Positions 1 to 7,856 of a DNA stretch of 64,000 bases are shown here, piece by piece. This DNA comes from CALFVT01 sp964513675 (GTDB lineage: Bacteria; Pseudomonadota; Alphaproteobacteria; Caulobacterales; Maricaulaceae). Numbering within the stretch: the stretch's first letter is position 1; the number at the start of each line of letters is the position of its first letter. Location of the stretch: positions 17,528 to 81,527 of the forward strand of contig CAZEOD010000003.1 of assembly GCA_964513675.1 (NCBI GenBank). Direction: 5' to 3'. The notes under the pieces are model-generated. The model saw only the letters and a program-made list of their open reading frames with translations. It had not been told where the DNA came from and searched no databases. A program made the translations under genes and the position numbers.

Positions 1-116
1 AACAACCTTGGGCCGTAAAGCGCCCTCCGTTATCTCTTGATGGTCACAACAAAAATCATAGGGTAAATCTCATAATTTTGGCTTTTTCAAAGCTTTATCT
101 TATGCAATAAAGCCGC

Positions 117-1022
117 ATGAAACCAACCTTACGCCAATTAGAATATCTTGTCGCAATCGCAGATACAGGGACGTTTGGCGGGGCGGCTAAACGTACATTT
201 GTAAGTCAACCGAGCTTATCGGCGCAAGTCAAAGATATGGAAGACCATATTGGCGCGCGTCTTTTAGAGCGCGGGCGGCACGGGGCCTTGCTGACGCCGA
301 TTGGCGAAGAAATGGTTAAACGGGCGCGGCTTGTTTTACGCCAAGTTGAGCAAATGAAAGTCATGGGCCGAGAGGCGTCAGGCACATTGGCAGGACGGAT
401 AAAACTTGGTGTTTTGCCAACAGTTGGGCCGTATTTATTACCGCAAGCCACGCGCAGGCTGCATAAAGCCTATCCGGAATTACGGCTTTTTGTACGCGAG
501 GAGCGCACGATTGATTTAAAAGAGCATCTCTCCAGCGGAAAATTTGATGTCATAATTGCGACGCCTAATGACCATCCTGACAGTAAAAGCATAGATATTG
601 TGCAAGAAAATATTTATATTTGTATCGCGCCTGATGACCCCCTTGCGGCAGAGCGCGGGCCGATAAAGCTAAGCGCCCTTAAGGGCCGAGAGTTTCTAAC
701 CTTAGGCCATGGCCATACATTTGCAATGCATGTCAAAAACCTAGCGGCTGAGGCTGGGGCGACCACAAGCGATGAATATGAAGGCACAAGCTTAGACGCC
801 ATTCGGCAAATGGCGGCCATGGGCGGAAGCATCGCTGTGCTGCCGAGCCTCTACGCAATTTCCGAAGCTAAACGTGACCCGCAGCTTATTGTACGCCAGA
901 TTATCCATCCCTTAGCCCAAAGACAAATCAGCCTTATCTGGCGGTTCTCCTCACCGCTTGCGCCGAAATTTGAGAAAATTGGTACAATATTTACGGATGT
1001 TGCCCAAAACATAATGGATTAA
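117..1022 (+). CDS. OxyR-like LysR-family transcriptional regulator lacking the redox cysteines
   Basis: This is a LysR-type regulator of 301 residues, the usual family length. An N-terminal winged helix-turn-helix (about residues 1-60, opening with LRQLEYLVAIADTGTFGGAA) is followed by a two-lobed effector domain. The effector domain aligns best with OxyR, the peroxide sensor: the stretch LTLGHGH-TF..TSLDAIRQMAAMGGSIAVLPSL matches the OxyR region around Cys199 and Cys208. Here those two positions are Thr201 and Ala210, and the only cysteine I see is Cys169. Disulfide-based peroxide sensing as in E. coli is therefore not possible. It may respond to another ligand or regulate constitutively. 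No catalase or peroxiredoxin gene is in the visible neighbourhood, though the left side is outside the window. Confidence 0.85.
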   Translation: MKPTLRQLEYLVAIADTGTFGGAAKRTFVSQPSLSAQVKDMEDHIGARLLERGRHGALLTPIGEEMVKRARLVLRQVEQMKVMGREASGTLAGRIKLGVLPTVGPYLLPQATRRLHKAYPELRLFVREERTIDLKEHLSSGKFDVIIATPNDHPDSKSIDIVQENIYICIAPDDPLAAERGPIKLSALKGREFLTLGHGHTFAMHVKNLAAEAGATTSDEYEGTSLDAIRQMAAMGGSIAVLPSLYAISEAKRDPQLIVRQIIHPLAQRQISLIWRFSSPLAPKFEKIGTIFTDVAQNIMD

Positions 1023-1337
1023 TGTTAGACCCCTAAGATTTATATTTTTGATCTAAAATAAATTTCCATGTCTCATATTATACATAGTTTAAACCTATAA
1101 ATAATAATCAATTTAACGATTAGAATAAGGCTTAAACTTGCGTAAGAGTAATTTCACCTGTTGAATTAAGCTGAAGAGGCCACTGTGCATATTGCAATCC
1201 ATTTGCCTTTTAAGGGTAACGTAACCTTCCCCTGCCTATAATTTAACCCCTTCATTACATAAATATCCTCGCCGCGCCTTTGGCCATTTCCGCCTCTATA
1301 ATTTCACCCTCATCTCTCGCTCGTTAGGGCCTTTTTC
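1023..1337. other. Gene-free AT-rich spacer with putative promoter
   Basis: This 315-base stretch has no convincing ORF. It lies between the LysR gene and the ABC/HlyD/TolC operon. Near its right end the sequence CTATAATTT occurs twice (about 1236-1244 and 1295-1303), each a good -10-like TATAAT. The right one is a plausible promoter for the operon. No clear -35 element or terminator is visible. Confidence 0.35.
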
Positions 1338-3125
1338 ATGGCTAAATCATCTCATTCGCCCGCCACTCAACGGCCTGCGCCTAAATTACCCATGTGGCAG
1401 CTCTTTAGAATGTTCCTGCGCATCCTTGGGCCTGAACGGAATTTCTATATATTAGCCATTATTTACGGCATTGGGATTAGTTTACTTTCCCTTGCAACGC
1501 CGATTTCAGTTCAGATGTTAATTAATACCGTCGCCAATACAGGCTTGGCGATGCCCTTGGTTGTTCTGTCCGTAACCTTATTTGTGCTGCTGCTGATCTC
1601 AGGGCTGTTAAACGCTCTGCGCATACATTTAATGGAAATTTTCGCCCGCAGATTTTACGCCCGTATGGTGGCAGAGATCACATTACGGTCAATATATGCG
1701 CAAAATCCGTTTTTTAATGATGCCTCTCGCGGAGCTTTATTCAATCGCTATTTTGATATTATTGGCGTGCAAAAAGCGATCCCTGTTTTACTGATTGGCG
1801 GGTTCACAGTTATCTTGCAAGCTGCCGTAGGCTTTGTCTTGGTCTCGCTCTATCACCCTTTGTTTTTAGTGTTTAACCTCGTGCTTGTCGGTTTGGTTTG
1901 GTTGATATGGGCTGTCTTGGGGCGAAGCGCCATAAGGAGCGCTATTCGGCTATCGCACGCAAAACATAACACGGCGGCATGGCTGGAAACACTTGGCGCA
2001 TCAAACGGATTTTTTAAATCAGAGCAACGGGTAAACTTTGCGCTTGATAATACCGATGGCTATACGGGGACTTATATTGACGCGCACCGCCGTCATTTTC
2101 ATCGCCATTTTGCGCAAACCCTTTCATATCTATTTTTATACGCCGCCGCGAGTGCCGTCCTGCTGGGCCTTGGTGGATGGCTTGTTATTCAAGGCCAGTT
2201 GACGCTCGGGCAACTCGTCGCGGCGGAGCTGGTCTTATCTGCGGCGTTTTTTGGCGTGTCCCAACTGGGTATTTATCTTAATTATTTCTATGATCTTTGC
2301 GCGGCTGTTGAAGAATTAAATATGTTTTATGAGGTCGAGCAAGAAGAGCCGTCCGGGGATGACCCGATTGAGGGCCGCGATCATACATTAGTGTTTAATC
2401 AAAAACGGGGCACAGCCCGCAGCGGGCGCGTGAGTCTTGATATGACATTACAAAGCGGGGCGACTGTTATGGCCGCCGCAAGCGATCATGGTGTGCAGCG
2501 TCTTTTCACAAATCTGCTTAAACGTCACAGCCAAGGTGATAGCGGATTGATTACCCTTGGCGGAATAGATTTGCTTGATTTAAATGTGCAAAGCCTACGC
2601 CGGAATATTTATGTCATTGATAGGGCGTCATTTATAGGCGCAACGATCCGTGAATATCTCGGTCTATCTATGCGGCCGGGACAATCAAACCGTATGATGG
2701 AGGCCTTGGAAACGGTTGGCCTCTCCCCCGTTATCGCGGCCTTACCGCAAGGGCTAGATACAGAGATTGCAACGACAGGCTGGCCGCTATCGACCTCTGA
2801 AATCATGCAATTAAAACTGGCCAACGCCTTAATGTCTCAACCTAAAATTCTTGTGCTCAATCAATTATTTGATCTCATTGAAGACGCTGACTTTGCTCGG
2901 GCCATTACGCAATTACGGCATGAGTCGGATATGACAGTGATTTACTTTACTCATCGTCAAGTTGATTTAGGCTTTGATAAATTTATGCATTTCGAGGCCG
3001 AGAAACAACATGTTTTTGATAGTCACGATGAATTTCGCCGCTCTGTATTGGATGAAAAAAAACGTCAATTAACATCACATTTATCAGCCCACTCTGTAAG
3101 AAAAACAAAGGCGGATAAGGACTAA
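1338..3125 (+). CDS. ABC exporter subunit (TMD-NBD fusion) with degenerate nucleotide-binding domain
   Basis: This 595-residue protein has the layout of a type I ABC exporter half-transporter: a six-helix membrane domain (about residues 35-325) followed by an NBD-like domain (about 345-565). The fold pattern of the NBD can be followed, for example LITLGGIDLLDLNVQSLRRNIYVI. The ATP motifs are lost, however. The Walker A position (about 379-386) reads AAASDHGV with no GKS/T. The Q-loop position is Asp/Arg. The LSGGQ signature is LSTSE (484-488). The Walker B is ILVLNQ (504-509), with Asp changed to Asn and the catalytic Glu to Gln. Only the H-loop His539 survives. It starts an operon with hlyD-like and tolC-like genes (3-base gap to the next). 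It is probably a membrane scaffold or permease unable to hydrolyse ATP by itself, unless it pairs with an active subunit encoded elsewhere. Confidence 0.85.
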   Translation: MAKSSHSPATQRPAPKLPMWQLFRMFLRILGPERNFYILAIIYGIGISLLSLATPISVQMLINTVANTGLAMPLVVLSVTLFVLLLISGLLNALRIHLMEIFARRFYARMVAEITLRSIYAQNPFFNDASRGALFNRYFDIIGVQKAIPVLLIGGFTVILQAAVGFVLVSLYHPLFLVFNLVLVGLVWLIWAVLGRSAIRSAIRLSHAKHNTAAWLETLGASNGFFKSEQRVNFALDNTDGYTGTYIDAHRRHFHRHFAQTLSYLFLYAAASAVLLGLGGWLVIQGQLTLGQLVAAELVLSAAFFGVSQLGIYLNYFYDLCAAVEELNMFYEVEQEEPSGDDPIEGRDHTLVFNQKRGTARSGRVSLDMTLQSGATVMAAASDHGVQRLFTNLLKRHSQGDSGLITLGGIDLLDLNVQSLRRNIYVIDRASFIGATIREYLGLSMRPGQSNRMMEALETVGLSPVIAALPQGLDTEIATTGWPLSTSEIMQLKLANALMSQPKILVLNQLFDLIEDADFARAITQLRHESDMTVIYFTHRQVDLGFDKFMHFEAEKQHVFDSHDEFRRSVLDEKKRQLTSHLSAHSVRKTKADKD

Positions 3126-3128
3126 ACC

Positions 3129-4169
3129 ATGCCGTTACGTCAACAAAATATTACTCATTTTAAAACCCTTGCCAGTATTAAAACCCCGCGTATCATGCGT
3201 GTTGTCTCATTGCTTATCGCGTTTGCTGTCCTTGTCGTTATTGCCTTTCTTATTAAAGCGCCTTGGGTGCAGACAACCTCTGGCGCGGGTATTGTGACGG
3301 CCCTTAACCCCAATGACCGCGAACAAAATATCAATGCTTTCGTCTCTGGCCGCATTGAGGAATGGTTTGTGCGGGACGGCAGTATTGTCGCCAAAGGCGA
3401 CCCAATTATTCGTATCGTTGATAATGACCCGCAGCTCATCAGCCGCCTAAAGGGCGAGCGCGCGCAAGTTATGGCACAATTACAAGCCGCGCAAAATGGC
3501 CTCGCAACAGCGCGTCTGGATGAAGCCCGTATGAAAGAACTATATGAGGCGGGCCTCTCGGCGCGGCGTGATTATGAACAAACACAAATTCGCGTTGAAG
3601 ACTTTAAAGGGCGCGTTGCCACCGCCGCCGCAAAGCTCTCCCGTGTTGACGTGAATCTGTCTCGGCAATCCGTGCAAACCGTCACAGCGCCGCGGGACGG
3701 GGTGATCCTCAGCGTGAACGCAGGCGATGCTGCAACATATGTTAATGCTGGTGATATTCTGGCGACATTTGTACCGGAAACGCCAGAGCGCGTTATCGAG
3801 ATTTTCGTTGATGGGCGTGATATTGCCTTAGTGCAAACAGGCGCAAAGGCCCGCATCCAATTTGAAGCTTGGCCCGCTGTGCAATTTAGTGGCTGGCCCT
3901 CTGTCGCAGTGGGGACATTTGGCGGTCTTGTGCAATCTGTTGACCCCTCTGCGCAGCCCAATGGCCGGTTTCGCATTTTGATCGCTGAAGATCCTGATGA
4001 CGCGAACCCATGGCCGGAAGAGCGCTATGTGCGTATTGGGGCTAAGGTGCGCTCATGGATATTGCTTGAAACTGTTCCCGTAGGCTATGAGCTTTGGCGG
4101 CAATTAAATAATTTCCCGCCTGAACTCACTCAAAATACCTCAACCGCAACAGCCAATGGGCAGCCATAA
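3129..4169 (+). CDS. HlyD-family periplasmic adaptor (membrane fusion protein)
   Basis: This 346-residue protein has a short cytoplasmic N-terminus, one membrane helix (about 23-42) and a periplasmic part. The periplasmic part has a split biotinyl-lipoyl-like domain (NAFVSGRIEEWFVRDGSIVAKGDPIIRI and TAPRDGVILSVNAGDAATYVNAGD) around an alpha-helical hairpin (about 105-180). This is the standard architecture of adaptors that join an inner-membrane exporter to a TolC channel. It sits 3 bases behind the ABC gene and overlaps the TolC gene by one base, so the three are one transcriptional unit. The cargo cannot be read from the sequence. Confidence 0.9.
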   Translation: MPLRQQNITHFKTLASIKTPRIMRVVSLLIAFAVLVVIAFLIKAPWVQTTSGAGIVTALNPNDREQNINAFVSGRIEEWFVRDGSIVAKGDPIIRIVDNDPQLISRLKGERAQVMAQLQAAQNGLATARLDEARMKELYEAGLSARRDYEQTQIRVEDFKGRVATAAAKLSRVDVNLSRQSVQTVTAPRDGVILSVNAGDAATYVNAGDILATFVPETPERVIEIFVDGRDIALVQTGAKARIQFEAWPAVQFSGWPSVAVGTFGGLVQSVDPSAQPNGRFRILIAEDPDDANPWPEERYVRIGAKVRSWILLETVPVGYELWRQLNNFPPELTQNTSTATANGQP

Positions 4170-5716
4170 TGAAGCCTGTCATATTCATAGCCCTGTTAAC
4201 GCTCAGCGCCGCCGCGCAATCACCCTCTATCATGGCCGCAGACACTTCAGAGATTATAACGTTAAATCCGCGCGCGCCCAAGACATCGAGCGTTAGTAAC
4301 CCAAAGTTACAGCCCGTAGAAACAACAAGGACAGTTACAAGTTTCGCGCCCACTCCCATAGACCAAGACCGGATTTTACCCCGCGATATTCTATCGCGCT
4401 CTGCCGCTCACTTTCCGCAAATCCTTGAAGCTTTCGCGATGGAGCGGGCGGCACGCGGTGATCTTCAGGCCGCAGAAGGCGGCTTTGATCTTATCTTTAA
4501 CGCAGAAGGCTATGACCGCGTTTCCGGCTTTTGGACAGGCTCCATCATTAAGACAGAAGCACGGCAAAATTTACGTCAATATGGGGCGCAAATTTATGGC
4601 GGCTACCGGCTATCAGACGGAGTTTTCCCGATTTATGAAGATATAAATTTTACAAATACTTGGGGTGAGGTGAAAGTTGGGGCGTTATTTTCCCTGCTTC
4701 GAGACCGCGATATTGACCCGCGCAGATTTCGCGTTACCGACGCCCAAATCGCAGCAGAGCAAGCCCGTCTTGATGTGCTTCTAACGCAAGTTGGCGTGCA
4801 GCAAAAAGCCTTAAATGCCTATTGGCGCTGGGTCGCGGCAGGGCGCGAGCTACAGGTCTATCGTAACCTGCTGAAAATCGCGAATGACCGCCAAGCAGGG
4901 CTAGAAAAACAAGTATCGCAAGGCGCAAAACCTGAAATAGCTATCACAGAGAATCTGCAAAACATCATCCGCCGAAAAGTCTTTGTTACCCAAGCCGAGC
5001 GCAATTTTACAACGACGGCAAATGATTTATCTTTTTATTTTCGAGATTCCACCAACAATTTAATAGCGCCAAGCTTAGCGCAGTTACCCGATGAAATTAT
5101 TTTACCAAGTTTAAAAGATACCGTCACTTATGATAGTGCAAAAATCAATGAGGTGCTCGAAAACCGGCCCGAATTGCGGCGTATAAAACTAGCGATAAAC
5201 CGCGCTAAGAATAAAATTAAAATTAGCGAAAACAACCTTAAGCCTAAGCTGGATTTAAATGTCGAAATATCGCGTGATTTTGGTAATATTGCGGAAGGCG
5301 GCCTCTCGCGTGATTCAACCGACACAGTGATCGGATTTAAGTTTTCCGTGCCGCTTCAGCGCCGCGAAGCAAAAGGGCGCCTAAGCCGCGCGGCGGCAGA
5401 GTTGCGTGCCGCGCGTTTATATGAACAGCGCGTGCAAGATCAGATCGAAGTTGAGTTAAGCAATATTCTGGTTGATTTAACAACAGCCCTAAAGCTTTCA
5501 ACTCTGGCCAAAGATGATGTGACCCAATCCAGCATCATGGTTGAGGCCGAGCAGAATAAATTTCGCCTTGGCGCAAGCGATTTCTTCCTTGTGAATATAC
5601 GCGAAGAGCGGGCAGCCGATGCCGAAATACGCGCCGTCCGCGCTAAACTTAATGGCCGTATCGCGCGCACAAGTTATGACGCAGCAACAATTAGTCTGCC
5701 GGCTTTGGGCCTATAG
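4169..5716 (+). CDS. TolC-family outer-membrane efflux/secretion channel
   Basis: This 515-residue protein begins with a typical Sec signal peptide (about residues 1-24, cleavage near SIMA-ADT). It then shows the long helical repeats of the outer-membrane efflux protein family, for example RLDVLLTQVGVQQKALNAYWRW and a second copy near IEVELSNILVDLTTAL. It is the outer-membrane exit duct of the tripartite system formed with the two upstream genes. The start codon overlaps the hlyD stop (TAATG), which suggests translational coupling. The C-terminal half is the better conserved part. Confidence 0.88.
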   Translation: MKPVIFIALLTLSAAAQSPSIMAADTSEIITLNPRAPKTSSVSNPKLQPVETTRTVTSFAPTPIDQDRILPRDILSRSAAHFPQILEAFAMERAARGDLQAAEGGFDLIFNAEGYDRVSGFWTGSIIKTEARQNLRQYGAQIYGGYRLSDGVFPIYEDINFTNTWGEVKVGALFSLLRDRDIDPRRFRVTDAQIAAEQARLDVLLTQVGVQQKALNAYWRWVAAGRELQVYRNLLKIANDRQAGLEKQVSQGAKPEIAITENLQNIIRRKVFVTQAERNFTTTANDLSFYFRDSTNNLIAPSLAQLPDEIILPSLKDTVTYDSAKINEVLENRPELRRIKLAINRAKNKIKISENNLKPKLDLNVEISRDFGNIAEGGLSRDSTDTVIGFKFSVPLQRREAKGRLSRAAAELRAARLYEQRVQDQIEVELSNILVDLTTALKLSTLAKDDVTQSSIMVEAEQNKFRLGASDFFLVNIREERAADAEIRAVRAKLNGRIARTSYDAATISLPALGL

Positions 5717-5863
5717 ATAACGGCCGCTTTTTAGGCGCCAAAGCTATGCAGCATTACGGCATAATATTTCATAGCTTTAAACTTAATCAGATATAGAATA
5801 TATATATTTTAACTATGACCTTAGTTTTCCTATCTATTGATTGTAGCAACAGAGGAGAAAAAA

Positions 5864-6094
5864 ATGTTACGTGCCATTCAAACAAGTGCCATATCTAACA
5901 AAGTCGCTGAGATGTTTGAGACTTTGACCGCATCATTTAAATTTGAGGCTGAGCCCTCGCTAGCAGACGGGCCGCAGCCATCTTATAACTGGTCAAGCTC
6001 TAGCGCGCCCCGCGCCTCTGCTGTGCGCCGACGCCGCATCCGCCGCAGACGCCTCGCGAGCCCGACGGCTTCAATCCGCTCAGCTTGGTTTTAA
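5864..6094 (+). CDS. Small Ser/Arg-rich protein of unknown function
   Basis: This 76-residue ORF starts at the ATG at 5864, with a strong Shine-Dalgarno sequence (AGAGGAG, 5851-5857). A TTG 27 bases upstream is in frame but has no such site. The protein has an amphipathic N-terminal half (MLRAIQTSAISNKVAEMFET), a central Ser stretch and a very basic tail (RRRRIRRRR). I recognise no family. It lies about 150 bases behind the tolC-like gene on the same strand, so it could be cargo or an accessory factor of that system, but this is inference from position only. Confidence 0.5.
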   Translation: MLRAIQTSAISNKVAEMFETLTASFKFEAEPSLADGPQPSYNWSSSSAPRASAVRRRRIRRRRLASPTASIRSAWF

Positions 6095-6123
6095 TTAAAC
6101 CCTAAAGTTTAAAGGAGATTGTT

Positions 6124-6393
6124 ATGACGTTTATACCTTTAAAATTTAAACTTCCCCCGAGCATAAAGGCTTTATTCGAGAGTGAATATCATGCCGAAAC
6201 GGGCGCTCGGAAACCTCAAAAAAAGACGACCCCACATAAGGAGACAGGTCATGAATTTTGTGAAGACAGCCACATCGCACATTGGGAAGATGAAGGCGGA
6301 GCTCACATTAATTGCCCTCATCCTAGTTATCGGAAGCACAGCCTAGGCTCAAAGAAAAAATTCACGCCCCAGATGGACACCGCTAACACTTAG
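6124..6393 (+). CDS. Small hydrophilic protein of unknown function
   Basis: This 89-residue ORF is preceded by AAAGGAG (6112-6118) at good spacing before the ATG. It is hydrophilic, His- and Lys-rich (for example KPQKKTTPHKETGHEF), and matches no family I know. It overlaps a second ORF in another frame (6251-6346) that also has a good ribosome binding site, so only one of the two, or only the first half of this one, may be real. It is the second small ORF behind the ABC/HlyD/TolC operon. Confidence 0.35.
   Translation: MTFIPLKFKLPPSIKALFESEYHAETGARKPQKKTTPHKETGHEFCEDSHIAHWEDEGGAHINCPHPSYRKHSLGSKKKFTPQMDTANT
6251..6346 (+). CDS. Putative 31-residue single-span membrane peptide
   Basis: This short ORF starts with ATG at 6251, has an AAGGAG site at 6238-6243 and ends in TAG at 6344. 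The product has a charged N-terminus and one hydrophobic segment (LTLIALILVIGSTA) that looks like a membrane helix or an uncleaved signal. An in-frame ATG at 6191 would give a 51-residue form with an Arg/Lys-rich N-terminus. It overlaps the hydrophilic ORF in another frame. The strong ribosome binding site and the membrane-like segment are the only support. Confidence 0.35.
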   Translation: MNFVKTATSHIGKMKAELTLIALILVIGSTA

Positions 6394-6500
6394 GGCGGCG
6401 CAAGCGAGTTATTAATTAAATAAATGAGCGTACGCCCGACTGATATATTTGCGCTATAAAGCTCGGAATTTATCCGATAGCTGATAGCGCAAGCCCCCCC

Positions 6501-6506
6501 TATAAT
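6501..6506 (+). promoter_or_regulatory. Putative -10 element for nhaA
   Basis: TATAAT occurs directly behind a run of C residues, 76 bases before the chosen nhaA start. A transcript from here would begin near 6513 and contain the hairpin at 6533-6562. No good -35 is visible. Confidence 0.35.
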
Positions 6507-6532
6507 TTTCAACCTCATGATTTTTAACAATT

Positions 6533-6562
6533 GACCGCCCCGTTTACCTGCGGGCCGCGGTC
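6533..6562 (+). promoter_or_regulatory. Hairpin in the nhaA leader, possible riboswitch
   Basis: GACCGC (6533-6538) pairs with GCGGTC (6557-6562), and CCCG (6539-6542) pairs with CGGG (6551-6554), leaving a CC bulge and an 8-base loop (TTTACCTG). The hairpin ends about 20 bases before the nhaA start, close enough to affect the ribosome binding site. Known families of Li+-sensing RNAs (nhaA-I, nhaA-II) sit in this position ahead of nhaA genes in several bacteria, including Alphaproteobacteria. I cannot confirm a match to their consensus without a covariance search. Confidence 0.4.
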
Positions 6563-6581
6563 ATTATATTGGACTTTTAAC

Positions 6582-7754
6582 ATGCAGCCTATCGTCAATA
6601 AAATTCAAGATTTTTTACGCTATGAAACCTCCGCCGGTTTCGTTTTAATGTTTGTCGCTCTCTTTGCCCTGATAGCCAATAACTCGCCCCTCAGCGGCCT
6701 CTATTCCAGCTTCTTATCAACGCCTGTCGCAGTACAATTTGGCGGGTTTGAAATTGCAAAACCTTTATTGCTTTGGATTAATGACGGCCTTATGGCGATT
6801 TTCTTTTTCTTGGTTGGGCTGGAAATTAAATCAGAAGTCTTGGCCGGCGAGCTGTCCAGTTTTGATAAGGCCGCTTTACCCATATTTGCCGCGATTGGCG
6901 GTGTGGTGGCTCCAGCTTTGGTCTATGTTTATTTTAATATAAATGACCCTGTCATGATCCAAGGCTGGGCTATTCCTGCGGCCACAGATATTGCCTTTGC
7001 CCTCGCTATTTTGGCGCTTGTCGGCTCTCGCGTGCCTGTCTCTTTGAAAATTTTGCTTCTAGCGGTTGCTATTATTGATGACCTTATTGCCATTATTATT
7101 ATTGCACTATTTTACACGCAAGATCTGTCACTTGCTGCGCTTGGCTGGGCTGGTGTGGGTATCTTGGGATTGATTGCGCTGAACCGGTCAGGGGTAATGC
7201 GGATAATGCCTTATGCCCTTATCGGAGTGTTTATTTGGGCCTGCGTTTTAAAATCAGGCGTCCATGCAACATTGGCCGGCGTTATTACAGCGCTAGCGAT
7301 CCCGCTAACGGGTAACGCGCCAGACCAAAGCTCACCTTTGCACCGCGCCGAACATGGCCTTCATATCTGGGTCGCTTTCCTGATCCTCCCGCTATTTGCT
7401 TTTGCAAATGCAGGTGTATCGCTGGCGGGCCTAAGCTTTGGTGATCTTATAGCCCCGCTCCCCTTAGGCATTGCGCTCGGGCTTTTTCTAGGAAAGCAAA
7501 TCGGAGTCTTTGGCCTGTCTTGGCTTGCCGTGAAGCTTGGCCTTGCCAAGCTCCCAACAGACGCAAATTGGTGCCAGCTTTACGGCATTGCCTGCTTAAC
7601 AGGCGTCGGCTTCACCATGAGCTTGTTTATTGGAACTTTGGCCTTTGAGGGCGATGAAACCCTCAACGCTGTAAGATTGGGCGTTTTGATGGGATCAATA
7701 GCCTCGGGCGTGTTAGGATTTAGCTTATTGCGCTTTTTCTGTAAGCCAAACTAG
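6582..7754 (+). CDS. nhaA: Na+/H+ antiporter NhaA
   Basis: NhaA exchanges external protons for internal Na+ or Li+ across the inner membrane. The 390-residue product from the ATG at 6582 matches the usual length. An upstream TTG in frame would place the leader hairpin inside the coding region. Family hallmarks are visible: the LWINDGLMAIFFFLVGLEIK segment, GWAIPAATDIAFAL with the conserved Asp (about 136), and the adjacent Asp pair in AIIDDLIAIII (about 166-167) that binds the ion. Eleven or twelve membrane helices are expected. It stands alone, with a perfect palindrome just behind it. Confidence 0.96.
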   Translation: MQPIVNKIQDFLRYETSAGFVLMFVALFALIANNSPLSGLYSSFLSTPVAVQFGGFEIAKPLLLWINDGLMAIFFFLVGLEIKSEVLAGELSSFDKAALPIFAAIGGVVAPALVYVYFNINDPVMIQGWAIPAATDIAFALAILALVGSRVPVSLKILLLAVAIIDDLIAIIIIALFYTQDLSLAALGWAGVGILGLIALNRSGVMRIMPYALIGVFIWACVLKSGVHATLAGVITALAIPLTGNAPDQSSPLHRAEHGLHIWVAFLILPLFAFANAGVSLAGLSFGDLIAPLPLGIALGLFLGKQIGVFGLSWLAVKLGLAKLPTDANWCQLYGIACLTGVGFTMSLFIGTLAFEGDETLNAVRLGVLMGSIASGVLGFSLLRFFCKPN

Positions 7755-7784
7755 CCGCTAGAAAATCATAATGATAAGGACATC

Positions 7785-7805
7785 GTGGCGATTTAAAATC
7801 GCCAC
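7785..7805. other. Perfect 21-base palindrome between nhaA and the permease gene
   Basis: GTGGCGATT and AATCGCCAC form a 9-bp stem around TAA. There is no T-run after it on either strand, so it is not a classical intrinsic terminator. It could be a weak terminator, an mRNA 3' stabiliser or an operator for the permease gene that starts 52 bases on. Confidence 0.4.
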
Positions 7806-7856
7806 TATTGAGCGCCGCGCGCAAAGATGACTATAGAGCGGCCAAGGGAGGCTCAA

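Noticed and set aside
7785..7805. Palindrome considered as an intrinsic terminator of nhaA
   Set aside because: There is no T-run after the stem on either strand, so it was listed only as a palindrome.
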